DNA of 64,000 nucleotides from Paramoeba atlantica (GCA_977017575.1 CDRNVI010000060.1:1-64000); one strand, 5' to 3'; positions 20,376 through 30,371 are shown, counted from the first letter of the stretch. Translations and numbers: made by a program. The notes: generated by a model from the letters alone, not told the origin.

Positions 20376-20699
20376 GAACATCAGCTACCATTATACGACG
20401 TTTTTTTCGCCAGATGCGCCTCCTACTCATTATGGTAGGGCATCATAAACGTCCCGAATTTGGGGTAAACATTCACAATCGTCGCCTGAAATTTGGGCTT
20501 TTTCACCACAAAAAAATGGAATGGAGTCGCATTCTCTATCCAATACGTTCTGTAGCCTCGAATACATGCGTACGAGTGATTTCCCACTCGAATTTAGTGC
20601 TCTGAGAGAAAAAATACGCAAAAATCACCCCATTGTTACCTAAACATCGGCTATTTTTGTCTCAAATCCTTCCCTTTTCGTCAGCGTCCCAGGTCAATT

Positions 20700-21310
20700 T
20701 TCTTTTTTAGGCACTTCGTTAAACGCGGTGGTAGTTTTCAACGCGAAGCGCGCAGCATGAGTCACTTCTAAGAGGGTTGAAACCTATGAAATGCAAAACC
20801 TGGCAAAACCCGCATATTCCTCATTGGCGTGGAGAAGAAAAGTACTTTGTCAAAAATAGTGAAGAACGTACTTGGTGCCCATCGTGCGCTGCAAAACACT
20901 TTCGAGCCAGAAAAAATAAAATTAAAAAAAAAAATACTTTTCAAAATAAACCCACAGAAAGGGTAGTCGAGGGTTTGGCGCACATTTTCCACCCCCGTAC
21001 TCGGGGACGACTCCCCCTGGTATCAACAGGACGGGGCCGCCAAGTTCGGGTTTTTCTGAAAAGAAAATTGAAAAGCAAGTCAACTTGGCGAACAACATGG
21101 CTTAAAAAATAGAATTTAAAATCGTTTCACCTATAGTAGTTTGAGAGTTTGGGACCTATACTAGTTTTCTACGCCATTGTTTTCACGAGACATCCCTTCT
21201 TGAAGCCGAAGTAGGTGTCCTGGTAAAACTTGGCAAAACCCGGCAAAACTTAACAGGTTTCAACCCTCTAAGTTGAAAACAACCACCGCGTTTAACGAGG
21301 AGCCTAATTA
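20700..21310. repeat. CTTCGTTAAACGCGG foldback carrying a nested element
   Basis: The outer arms (TTAGGCACTTCGTTAAACGC at 20707 and its inverse ending near 21306) form the foldback also seen intact at 22637-22755 and 39953-40070. The two arms are separated by the element at 20773-21267. Confidence 0.8.
20773..21267. mobile_element. Nested 495-bp element with 5-bp target duplication CTAAG
   Basis: CTAAG occurs at 20768-20772 and 21268-21272, and once at the matching position of the empty foldback near 22707. The terminal repeats are AGGGTTGAAACCT and its inverse AGGTTTCAACCCT. The interior has tandem TGGCAAAACC-like units at both ends and a family-B GC core. It is non-autonomous; a 5-bp duplication does not fit Tc1/mariner. 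Confidence 0.85.
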
Positions 21311-21376
21311 TTATTTTCTCACAAAACATTCCCAAGCATGAACGTTACTTACCATACCCCGTTACTCAGTCAGAAA

Positions 21377-22222
21377 CTATGGCATCGGAGCTGAAAAATA
21401 GGGTACAAGTACAAGAAAGAGGATAAATATAATTAGGAGTGGCATCAGCACATAAAAATGTACATGTAAATTTATTTGATAGATCACATTTATAAGATGG
21501 ACCAAACTCACTAGGAGTGGTGTAATAGTAGGTGCGTGTAGAACTAATAAAGTACAATAAAAATTACATAAGGGAACGACAATGAAATGCAAATAACGAC
21601 GGAAAGCTTGAAAGTACGACAAAAATGAATCAGGAATGTGCCACGTTCTTGGGTAGTCAAAGTTGCGCACTGATCCTGTTAATTCGGGGTTACCTAGTAT
21701 ATTAAGATATGAATCGGTCTGGTAGAGAGGCGTACCCACAAGATTTGAGAGATCAACGTGACCACTAAAGCGGCATCTCGACAGATTGAGTTCGATCAAT
21801 GCTGCAGGCAAAATTTCGAAACGTAAGTCCCCACTAAACAAATTTACTTGAATGTACATGTACCCTAAGCCAAGAGGTAATGCTGAAAAATCCACAGGGC
21901 CACTCAGCATATTATTAATCAGGTCTATGAAAAACAGAGATTGTGGTAAATATTTCCAATGTGGTGTTCCACATAGTGATCGATCATGCCACCTAATGCG
22001 AATAACTTCACCCTCACCATTACACTCCACTCCATACCATTCACATGCAGACGTTTCAGTACTCCATGAAAGGTCTGGGTTTTCGATGTCACAGATAAAC
22101 TTGGCAAGTTCATATTCCTGAGGGAGAAATGTGCCTCTCACCTTACTCGCACATGAAGCAGGGGATGAGGAGAAGTCCGTGCCTTCGCAAAATAAGAGGC
22201 AAGGAATTCCGAAAAGCGTCAT
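21377..22222 (-). CDS. LRR-2: leucine-rich repeat protein with hydrophobic C-terminus
   Basis: ATG at 22222 gives a signal-peptide-like start (MTLFGIPCLLFCEG). Next come the family block KVRGTFLPQEYELAKFI, the Cys module SACEWYGVECN, the VIRIRW strand and four to five LRRs (for example LPLGLGYMYIQVNLFSG). After about residue 205 the product becomes strongly hydrophobic with several possible membrane spans (about 212-230, 233-250 and 258-277). No other member has this, so it is either a membrane-anchored variant or read-through into non-coding sequence after loss of the original C terminus. The usual C-terminal NPEL.G.V motif is present just before the change. Confidence 0.75.
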   Translation of the reverse strand: MTLFGIPCLLFCEGTDFSSSPASCASKVRGTFLPQEYELAKFICDIENPDLSWSTETSACEWYGVECNGEGEVIRIRWHDRSLCGTPHWKYLPQSLFFIDLINNMLSGPVDFSALPLGLGYMYIQVNLFSGDLRFEILPAALIELNLSRCRFSGHVDLSNLVGTPLYQTDSYLNILGNPELTGSVRNFDYPRTWHIPDSFLSYFQAFRRYLHFIVVPLCNFYCTLLVLHAPTITPLLVSLVHLINVIYQINLHVHFYVLMPLLIIFILFLVLVPYFSAPMP

Positions 22223-22317
22223 GAAAGTATGAGTGCTATTATCAATTTACCACGCTATAGGAGATTGTATATGAAGTACCAGAGTAAAGTGTGTAAGCAG
22301 ACAAATACCTTTTATTA

Positions 22318-22615
22318 AAAAAGATAAAAGGGGGCCCCGGTGGTCAAAAAACTGAAAAAAGAATTCAAAAAAAGGGGCTGTTCATGGTGGGATCCAGGGG
22401 GGGGGTCCAGGGGGGGGTCCAGGGGGGGGTCCAGGGGGGGGTCCAGGGGGGGCATACGTCGTTTTCTGAAATTTTCAAAAATTTGATTTCCGAAATCGAG
22501 CGCGGGGAAGTGGTAGAGCATGCCGCGGCGATGATTTTTCACCCCCATATTTGGGGTGACCCCCTGGTATGCGCAGGAGGGGGCAAAATCGGGCAGTTTC
22601 ACCCAGAAAAATACT
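22318..22615 (+). repeat. GC-core repeat (family A) with expanded GTCCAGGGGGGG minisatellite
   Basis: The order matches the copy at 20035: AAAAGGGGGCCCCGGTGGTC, then CGAGCGCGGGGAAGTGGTAG, GCCGCGGCGAT and GGGTGACCCCCTGG. At 22387-22452 the GGTCCA unit is expanded to about five G-rich units, where other copies have one. Confidence 0.7.
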
Positions 22616-22636
22616 TTATTCATGATCTTTTGGGAA

Positions 22637-22755
22637 TTTTTCATTTTTAGTCGCTTCGTTAAGTGCGGAGGTAGTTTTCAACGCGAAGCGCGCAGTATAA
22701 GTGACTTCTAAGGTGAAAGCAACCACCGCTTTTAACGAAGCGACTAAAAAAGAAA
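22637..22755. repeat. Intact CTTCGTTAAACGCGG foldback
   Basis: The arms TTTTTAGTCGCTTCGTTAAG and CTTTTAACGAAGCGACTAAA surround GCGCAGTATAAGTGACTTC and CTAAGG. It serves as the empty-site control for the insertion at 20773-21267. Confidence 0.75.
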
Positions 22756-23450
22756 AATATAAACTACAGTGGAGATATATTTACGGAAATATTTATTTGC
22801 GGATAAAGGATAAGAAGTTGGCGATTTTATCCTTACATAGATCATCCGTAAATAAATCCGCTTGTAGATAAGTTTTTTTCATCTTGCCTACATGTAACTT
22901 AATCTGATTGTCAAGTTTTGTAGGAACCCCAAACTCGAAGATATTGTTTTCGGGATTGTACGGGAGAATACACCAATGTAGTTGCGATGGAGAAAACTAC
23001 GCGCGGTCTGCAACACTTTCTATTTCCTCGGAAGAAAAATGAATTTGTTTTGGAATCTAAGTTCATATGCTCTGCCGCCGCCGCAGCTACTTGTTTTTGA
23101 ATACCAGGGGAATATAAACGTTTATATAAAAAGTGAAAAAACGTTTTTATCCTTAAATAGATTATCCGCAAATAAATGAGGGGCTGCGGGTGGTGTTTTG
23201 GTACGGTTTCGGTATGGTTAAGAGTACCTGACAAGGTGAAGGATGAGAAGCTTAGAAGCGGTGGGGAGGACAACAGCGGATGTAGAACATGGATCCAAAG
23301 TTTCATGCATATTTAGACTGTTTTTTTCTGCAAAAATGTTGCTACTGAGCACAAAAAAATGATACTGTTACAAAGAATACTGTCACAAAGAATACTGTTA
23401 CAAAGCAATCTTTTACGAAATTGTTGTTGTATGGGTTGTTTTAACGAGAT
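22756..23450. other. Intergenic stretch with short inverted repeats
   Basis: AAATATTTATTTGCGGATAA (about 22790) and its inverse near 23145-23180 (TTATCCGCAAATAAATG) suggest another foldback of about 400 bp. No gene is recognised. Confidence 0.35.
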
Positions 23451-23453
23451 AAT

Positions 23454-23850
23454 CTACTTTGCGTTTTTGAGTGGCGGTTTTGGAGTATATCCTACATGAT
23501 CTATGTGCTCTGTAAGCCATTCTCGACGAGAATAATTTGGATCAACAGCCCCACAACCTTTGGAACAACAAAATGAAGACTCATCTATCTCCTTTAAATC
23601 AGAATTTATTACTCCATCGAAGTCATGGCTCTGTGGCTCTGCAGCTAGCAACCCGTAAACAGCCACGGATACAATCTTGAGAGCAGACTTTAGCCATGCA
23701 CGGTCGTGATCTGTTTCATGGAAAAAACGGAATTTGTCAAAGTGTGCAAAGCAGCGTTCGATTATTGAACGTATCCAATAATGAACAAGAATATTATCCG
23801 TAACGTAGACTGCCGTAAATACATCCCCACCTGTAAAAAATTTTGTAGAT
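23454..23850 (-). pseudogene. Possible DDE transposase C-terminal remnant
   Basis: A minus-strand frame without an ATG reads VHYWIRSIIERCFAHFDKF, which resembles the IE/VE helix around the last catalytic Glu of DDE_4 or IS5-like transposases. It continues through SALKIVSVAVYGLLAAEP to a tail with a CCSKGCG pair. Its other catalytic residues are absent, so the family is uncertain. Confidence 0.35.
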
Positions 23851-23974
23851 TATAATTATTGAGGGAGATACTACTCCCTCGCTACCGTATATTAATTGTT
23901 TGTCAGAAATTTCACCGTTTTTTTGCCCGAATTTTGCCCTCACGTGGCCCGGGATCGGCCAACTTTAACAACTT

Positions 23975-24320
23975 TACCCTTTCCAGGGAGGGTGGGGTCC
24001 CTCCTCACACCTTACCATAAAATTACTTTTAACCCACCCTCGCTCCCATATATTTATTGGTCGCCAAAGATTTTGTTTACTTTTTCCCGAAATTTGGCCC
24101 GGACCTGGCCCGGACCTAGTCCCTTTTTTTTGCCGAAAAACAAATATACTTGTTTTCAAAATCGAGTTAGGGGAAGTGGTAGCACAGGACTCGGAGATGA
24201 TAATATAACTCTGCTCTGTACTCTCAGGTGGTGTCCGACAAAATTTCAAACAATTTTGCCGGGGGGGGCAAAAATATTTTTTTGACCGAAATGAAAGTAA
24301 AAAAAAATATTTTTTCAAAA
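23975..24320 (+). repeat. Diverged GC-core repeat (family A), split by Tc1-1
   Basis: Diverged core modules (CAAAATCGAGTTAGGGGAAG, then GTGGTAG) run up to a TTTTTCAAAA end. The copy resumes after the transposon at 25771 with CCGTATTCTGAGAGCTTGG, which matches TATTTTGAGAGTTTGG after the core at 20360. Confidence 0.55.
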
Positions 24321-25770
24321 TACAGTAAGCAAAAAAACCGTTCGAATGTTTCGTTTTTTTTTCTTTTGTATAGAGCTATTGATTAAATATCACCGTTGCG
24401 CTGGTAATGTGTGCTAGTAGTGTAGGCATGAGTGTCACCTAATAGTACCCATAGATAGTTCACCTCAGTTCGTTCTACCAAAGAAATAGAATGAATATAA
24501 AAAAGTTTAGCATTCGAAAGGTTTTTTTGCTACCTATTATAGAGAAAATCTTGTCCCAAAAAATAGATGAAACGTAATCGCCCAAGAGAGATTATGCCCC
24601 TAAAATTAGTATTTAGTATTCCCCCCACGAGCCTTCAGCACTGCCTTCGTACGGGCAGGCATACTGTCCAGCTGGGCACGACATACTGAGGGTGGTATGT
24701 TCGCCCATTCCATTTTTACCCTCTCCCACAACTCTCGGACCCCGCTTGGTGGATCATCGTGCGCTGCAAGGCGCCGCTTGAGTTCCCCCCAAACGTTTTC
24801 GATTGGATTTAAGTCAGGGGACTGCGGGGGCCACCGCATGACTTCAAACCCGGTACCCCGGAGGTGCCGTTGCGCACAATGGCTTGTGTGCTTGGGGTCA
24901 TTATCTTGTTGGAAGATGACCATTGGGGGGTCTAGACCCATAGTTTCGATGGAGGGGGCAAGATTCTCTTCAAGAATCTCGACGTACTGTGTGGCGTTCA
25001 GGTTCCCTTGAACTAGACGCACATGCCCCACACCGCTTCGGGACATGCACGCCCAAATCATGATGTGCCCCCCTCCGTACTTTACCGTGGGAATTACCCC
25101 TTTTTCACCCAGTTCCTCCCCCGGGGTCCCCCATGTCCAAAGACGTCCCCCCGTTTCAAAGCGCGAGATCTTCGTCTCGTCCGACCATACAACTGGAGCC
25201 CAGTCGTGCACTGTCCAGTGCTCATGGGCCGTGGCAAAGTCCATCCGAAGCTTGCGATGGCGCTTGGACAGGTAGGGCTTGCGGACACGCTTTCTACCTT
25301 TGTGTCCGAAGCGGTGCATCGAAACTCGGATAGACTGAGGAACAACATCAGCAACGCCCTCGCGGCGCAGCTGAGATGATACCTCTCGCGCAGAATTTCC
25401 GGAGAACACAAGTCGTCGCACACGGCGTGTGCACGGCTCGGAAAGCTTTCGAGGGTGTCCACCCTGCATCCTGAGAGTATCAGGCCTTTCTTTTTTTAAT
25501 ATCATAGAAATTGTTGAGATACTTAAATTTACAGTATCAGAGATGGACCTCATAGACACACCGCTGTCGTAGAGCTCTGCAATTTGTTTCTTTACGTAAC
25601 GTGGTGTGGGCCTCATAGAAAATAAGAATTTTAGGTAAGAAGAATTTTAGGTTATAGAGTTTATCTTACACTATTACATTGTTTATCTTATACTGTTACA
25701 TTTTGCACTCTATATGAGGCCCACACCACGTTACGTAAAGAAACAAATTGCAGAGCTTTTGCTGACTGTA
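24321..25770 (-). mobile_element. Tc1-1: Tc1-like transposon with intact transposase
   Basis: The ends TACAGTAAGCAAAAAAACCG (24321) and TTTTGCTGACTGTA (25770) give a short, imperfect inverted repeat and a TA duplication. It encodes an uninterrupted 336-residue transposase. Just inside the right end, 25714-25757 is an inverted copy of the first 44 bases of the transposase gene, so the upstream region can fold back on the start codon. It is inserted in a GC-core repeat. Confidence 0.85.
24606..25616 (-). CDS. Tc1-family transposase (DD34E)
   Basis: ATG at 25616 gives 336 residues, normal for Tc1. The N-terminal helix-turn-helix (KKQIAELYDSGVSMRSIS, residues about 8-25) and a second HTH (about 75-110) bind the terminal repeats. 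The catalytic triad is the D of WSDETKISRF (about 146), the D of QQDNDPKHTS (about 239) and the E of NPIENVWGEL, with 34 residues between the second Asp and the Glu. The C terminus ends GGNTKY, as in other copies here. It catalyses cut-and-paste transposition into TA. No break is seen, so it may be functional or recently active. Confidence 0.93.
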   Translation of the reverse strand: MRPTPRYVKKQIAELYDSGVSMRSISDTVNLSISTISMILKKERPDTLRMQGGHPRKLSEPCTRRVRRLVFSGNSAREVSSQLRREGVADVVPQSIRVSMHRFGHKGRKRVRKPYLSKRHRKLRMDFATAHEHWTVHDWAPVVWSDETKISRFETGGRLWTWGTPGEELGEKGVIPTVKYGGGHIMIWACMSRSGVGHVRLVQGNLNATQYVEILEENLAPSIETMGLDPPMVIFQQDNDPKHTSHCAQRHLRGTGFEVMRWPPQSPDLNPIENVWGELKRRLAAHDDPPSGVRELWERVKMEWANIPPSVCRAQLDSMPARTKAVLKARGGNTKY

Positions 25771-26390
25771 GATTGCCAAACCGTATTCTGAGAGCTTGGA
25801 AGCCCAGATACCATTATATGACGTTTTTTCGATGAGATACCTAAACAACCCCTACTGGTAAAGAATTCAAAATCCTAGGTCAAAACGCACGGAAACCTGA
25901 TATTCTTGGGTGAAAATTGGTGTTGGCCCCGGGGAGAAGAATTATTTTTTTGAGAGTTTGGGACCTGTTATACTTGTATACGCTTTGGTTTCATTCGATA
26001 CGTCGGTGAAAGTGAAGTATTATTGCGCCAATTTTTTTTTTTTTTGCATTTTTCAAATATTGGTCTAAAACAAATATGTTTTCTTTTGGAGTGTGTCAGA
26101 TTATCAAAAACACAACCTTTTTTCACGGTTGATCACTACGAACTGCGCACAACAGCACAATTAATTAAGTTGTCTGCTGGAAGGCGAACCGTAGCGAGCA
26201 TTGATTGCTGGCGAGCGACTCGCTCGTTGGGATCTTTAATTAATGTTCAGACTCAGCTTTTTAGAAGCGAAATCAAAAAAATAAGTAGTAGCGGTCCATA
26301 AACCTAAAAAAATATCTTCGTTTATTTTTTTCAAAAAAGGAGCAATAGTGCTTCACTTTGACCGATACGTCTGCACCCTGTGCTGGTAAT
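25771..26390. other. Continuation of family-A flank; no gene
   Basis: ACCATTATATGACGTTTTTT and CCCCTACTGGTA modules also follow the family-A copies at 20385 and 5495. A GAGAGTTTGGGACCT module (25951) recurs at 21141. There is no credible ORF. Confidence 0.45.
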
Positions 26391-26409
26391 ACACTTACAA
26401 AGACCAACA

Positions 26410-26758
26410 TTCAACTTGAAGTGTGTGACACGCGAGGCTGAACAGGAAGGAGGAGGCGCAAGGCAAAAGGCAGAAGGCGGAGCCTTTTGTCTTTTTGCCG
26501 CGGCGACGACGACTTCCTCGCGTGGGAAGCTGTAATGAGTTCTGGGGAGCATGTTTTCATGGCTATGTAACCCAGGCAAAAGTGGACGAGGGAGATACCA
26601 AAGGTACTTTTGGAAAACGACCACAAAACTGGAACTGTATCTCCCGGTTTGTAAAGCATTCTGATGTGACAAAGGAATTTCTAACAGGAGATAGTGTTCC
26701 AGTTTTGTGGTCGTTTTCCAAAGGTGCCTTTGGTATCTCCCTCGTCGACTTTAGCCTG
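26410..26758. repeat. Foldback plus linked block, copy 2 (inverted)
   Basis: The block 26410-26569 is the inverse of 7320-7480 (AAGGAGGAGGCGCAAGGCAA shared). The foldback at 26570-26758 has complementary arms of about 65 bp, starting near AAGTGGACGAGGGAGATACC. Its inner arms (AAAACGACCACAAAACTGG) are unrelated to those of copy 1. Confidence 0.8.
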
Positions 26759-26766
26759 ATAATTAC

Positions 26767-27595
26767 TACTCCCCCTTTCATAATTCTTTATAAATATAAA
26801 CTATAAGTGTTTCGGCGATTTATATTTATATTATATAAAGCTTTATAAGTGTTTGGTACCGAGATGGAATTACTTATAAAAATATTTATATAAATTATGA
26901 TCATTAGTTCTACTAGTTCTTATGCGCTTTCATAGGGTGTTTGTATGAATAGGTGACCGAATTTGATACTCCCCCTGTCATTAATAATGATAATGATAAT
27001 CCACAAAAATGATAATTTTTTTGAGATTAATATTATCATTATCATTATTAATGGCAGGGGGAGTACATAGTACATGTAATTTTCGCCAAAAAAACATGAT
27101 TTTCAGGCCAAAAATGCGAAATTTTAACCCGAATTTGGGCCGTTTTTGAAACCTTACCAGTAGTTTTTTAGTTCAAAAAACCTTTTTTTTAAGAAAATCC
27201 TGCGTGCATGAAAATAAGTTGATAATTCTTTAAGAGTCTTCACCACATAGAATGATAATGTTTTTAAGATTATCATTATTAATGACAGGGGGAGTATGTA
27301 AAGTCACACGCATTTGACCACATTGATGAATTTTAATAAAAAAAGAGGACCGATACAAAGAACCGAAAAAGAAGTTTCTAAAACTATTAGACTGCTTAAT
27401 GTCTAAAAAAATTCAAAATATGCATTTGATACGCGAATCAGAATGAGAAATCCGCGGCGCTGCGCGCCGCGAGCTCCGTTTTTTACCCTGATCTTTTAGC
27501 GTTTTTCAGGCGTTTCAAAGTTTTATATAAATTTATATAAAACCAAGAATCATTTTGGGCTCGAACTTATAAAGAATTATGAAAGGGGGAGTAAT
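26767..27595. mobile_element. Nested TACTCCCCC foldback elements
   Basis: The outer ends are TACTCCCCCTTTCATAATTC (26767) and its inverse ending near 27594, a perfect match of about 27 bp. Inside lies a second pair, TACTCCCCCTGTCATTAATA (about 26970) with its inverse ending near 27065, and a third end near 27297. The arms are AT-rich (ATAATGATAATGATAAT). No coding capacity is seen. Confidence 0.7.
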
Positions 27596-27599
27596 GAGA

Positions 27600-29330
27600 G
27601 GGGGGGGTATTGTCCCTAATAATTGTCAATTGGCATTCCACCATCTGCTTGTCGCCCTGTGCATTAGCTACGTGAATAAAGAATTATTCGCAAAACCTGC
27701 CCCAAGTAAGCTTTTAGAAGAATATCTTACAAGAATATCTTGTATTGTATAGAGGACAGACGAATTAAAATCATGAACGAAATTTCTGCCTTCTGAAGTA
27801 CACGAAGAAAAAAAAGTTTTTTGAAAGTTTTCCGAAAAAATCAAGCACTTTCATAAAGCAACTTCAAAAGTTACTGTGTACGTCTCGTTGACGGGTCAAC
27901 CAATTGGCTACCACTTCGTTGCCAGTAAATCCGACTGTCAACGAAGCGGTTGCCATTTGGTTGACCCGTCAACGAAGTAGAGACATAGCCAAGTTACTGT
28001 ACCACCCCTAGGTATCTGTCGCTTTTCGGCCCTTCGAATAATTTTTTTCGTCCACCACCCACCCTAGTTATCTGTCACTTTTTAAAAAGAAAGTTCAAAA
28101 ATTTAAAAAGTTATAAGCGAAAGTTATATTTTTTTTTCTGTTCTGTTTTTGGGCGAATGGCTTTGCGTGGTGTTGTACGGACCAAATTGGAAAGCAGGAG
28201 TTGGAAATTGTTAGCTTCATCGTCTCCATCATCGTCCCATTCATGATTCCCTTCATCATCCCCTTCACTTCGCCGTCCCCTTTATCTACCCTTTCTCAGC
28301 CACCTATCGGCCCGCTTTCGTCTTGGATTAAAGCAAGGCCGCCTGCTCCACGAGTGAGCCCTCTTATTACTCCACTGCACGAGAAACCCTCCGATATCCT
28401 CATTGTGTTAGTTAAAACTTCTACTGTAATGAACTAACTGCACACCAAAAATTGAATTAACCCTGTTCCGGGTTAATGTGCCTATAGTTAGTTATTATGC
28501 CGGGGGGGCACAATCAGTGGAAAAGGCCGCTATTATTGTGCCCCCCAACAGAAAACAGGTCTCGAAACATTTTTCGCCACTGTTGCAGACCAGGCACGGA
28601 CGATGTAGCCGTAGCCAAAGCACTATGTAAACCAAAAAAAATCGTCTCATTGACTTAGCTTTCACATTTCAGAGGTATTTTCGTTCAAGATAGTTAACCT
28701 GTAGATGCATGTCTTCAGCTTATAGTACATTGTAATATGATTGTACCCCATGGGGGTGGAAAGGAATCTTCCTAGGCAATAAAGATACCGTTTCTGTACC
28801 ATTTCGTTCCCTCGTTTTTTTGGGGACTGACACGGCGTCCGGGACACCACTAGTTATCGATCGCACTTTGACTCCCCTAGTTATCTGTCACCTTTTCTCG
28901 AAAAGTAGCGACAGATAATTAGGGGGGTACAGTACTTTAAAGTTTAAAGTACTTCCTTGAAAGTTTTAAAGTTTACACGAACCCTGAAATCTTTCAAAGC
29001 ACAGACTTACTGCACGTACTTACTGCATCGTAGGAAGGAAGTTCATTAAAATCGAAGTTTATCGATGGTTAACAATAAACGAATCCGGCGAACTTCAGCC
29101 GATTATCTCGCGCTGCTTGCCCACTACGAAAAAGTACAGCTGTATGCAAAACAATGTCAGAAAAGCACTTTCAATGCACGTAAAATATGACAAGGCACCA
29201 TTTAAAACACATATAAAAATTTATTATTCGTTTTCGTTTATGTGAAATAAATATTTTGACCGCCCCCCCCTCCGTTTATGATAAAATGTTTTCTCATTGT
29301 TCTGAGAACAAAGAACAGTACTGAAAACAA
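27600..29330. other. 1.7-kb region without a recognised gene
   Basis: It holds an inverted repeat at about 27890-27975 (GTTGACGGGTCAACCAATTG and its partner CATTTGGTTGACCCGTCAAC), CTAGTTATCTGTC repeats at 28015-28080 and a CCGGGGGGGCACAAT-type mini-palindrome near 28500. The frame 28201-28437 is Ser/Pro-rich and unconvincing. Confidence 0.4.
28861..28935. repeat. CTAGTTATCTGTC foldback
   Basis: CCCTAGTTATCTGTCACC and GCGACAGATAATTAGGGGGG pair around TTTTCTCGAAAAGTA, the same loop as in the palindrome at 6563-6706. The outer arms differ. Confidence 0.75.
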
Positions 29331-29963
29331 TCAACGGAACGAGTCACCATTGCACACCACAATCAAAGTTCTCCGAAAATCGTAAGCTTCCAATGTTGAA
29401 GGTAAAGCTTTGATATCTACAACACCATGAAGATCTTGGTTTCCGCACAAGTAAAGCTGTTGCAATGAACTAGGAAGGTTTTCAAAAGCGAGTTCGCCGC
29501 TGAATCTATTTTCACTAAGGAAAATGCAAACGATATCGCGCGGAAGGCATTCCAATTGTAGAGTACCAGAAAACTGATTATTCACCAAATTTAATGAGAC
29601 CATTTGCACCGGTAAATTGTCCCATTTTACCTCTCCTGAAATTCCGTTGGACACCAGACGTAACGTAAGGATGGTTTGTGGCAAGCACTTCCATTGGAGA
29701 GTTCCCACAAGACGCAATTTGTCTCCTTTGTACGTTAACCGAACGATTTCCTCACGTCCATTGCATGTGATGCCATCCCATGTACACACAGACACCTCTT
29801 TAATTGTCACAAGCATTTTCCTTTGCGTGGTACGCCACGATGGATGCTTCACACTCAGATTGGCAATGAACTGCTCCATCATTTCCGACTGCGGTAGTAA
29901 CATAGATGCCACTTTACCACGACGTAAATTGGAACTGTGATCTACACCCGAGAAGCAGATCAT
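29331..29963 (-). CDS. LRR-3: leucine-rich repeat protein
   Basis: The first ATG of the frame is at 29963. Above it the frame stays open to about 30011 and reads a hydrophobic run (PLFLLLYSTSST), with a polypyrimidine-AG (TTTTTTTACTACTTTACAG) in the same place. A signal peptide might therefore come from an upstream exon. The product has a diverged family block (KVASMLLPQSEMMEQFI), the Cys module VCTWDGITCN, an IVRLTY strand and five to six LRRs (for example LPVQMVSLNLVNNQFSG), ending in the conserved NQDLHG C-terminal unit. Probably secreted; ligand unknown. Confidence 0.75.
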   Translation of the reverse strand: MICFSGVDHSSNLRRGKVASMLLPQSEMMEQFIANLSVKHPSWRTTQRKMLVTIKEVSVCTWDGITCNGREEIVRLTYKGDKLRLVGTLQWKCLPQTILTLRLVSNGISGEVKWDNLPVQMVSLNLVNNQFSGTLQLECLPRDIVCIFLSENRFSGELAFENLPSSLQQLYLCGNQDLHGVVDIKALPSTLEAYDFRRTLIVVCNGDSFR

Positions 29964-30011
29964 GGGGGTTGAAGACGTGCTGTAAAGTAGTAAAAAAAGT
30001 GGACACAACAA

Positions 30012-30371
30012 CTACTACAAGGGAATGAACTGAAGCTGAAAGAAAGTGAGTACGGCAAGTGTGGTATTAGAGTACCGTACTCACTTACTCGTACAATGCA
30101 CACTCACACTATGTAAACTCTGTACCACGCCACGGATAATTCAATGCCGAGATTATTGAACGCCGAGTCTATTCAATGAGATCTGCGAAATAGAATAAGA
30201 ATTAGATCACATGGATTTTTGGTACGAATTTTAGATCAGGTGCGTTGCCGTGCCGTGGTGTTTAAAGAATAGAACTCAACACAATTTCGGAGTGCTAATA
30301 CAACGTCCAAGAAACAAGATACAAACTCACTGAAAAAAGGTTCGTATGGGGATTACGTTCTCCACACTCCT
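30012..30371. other. Spacer between LRR-3 and LRR-4
   Basis: There is no ORF. A short inverted pair of AGTACGG and GAGTACCGTACTC lies at about 30040-30090. Nothing else is seen. Confidence 0.3.

Noticed and set aside
28201-28437. Ser/Pro-rich 78-codon gene
   Set aside because: Low complexity, no start context, and no similar segment elsewhere.
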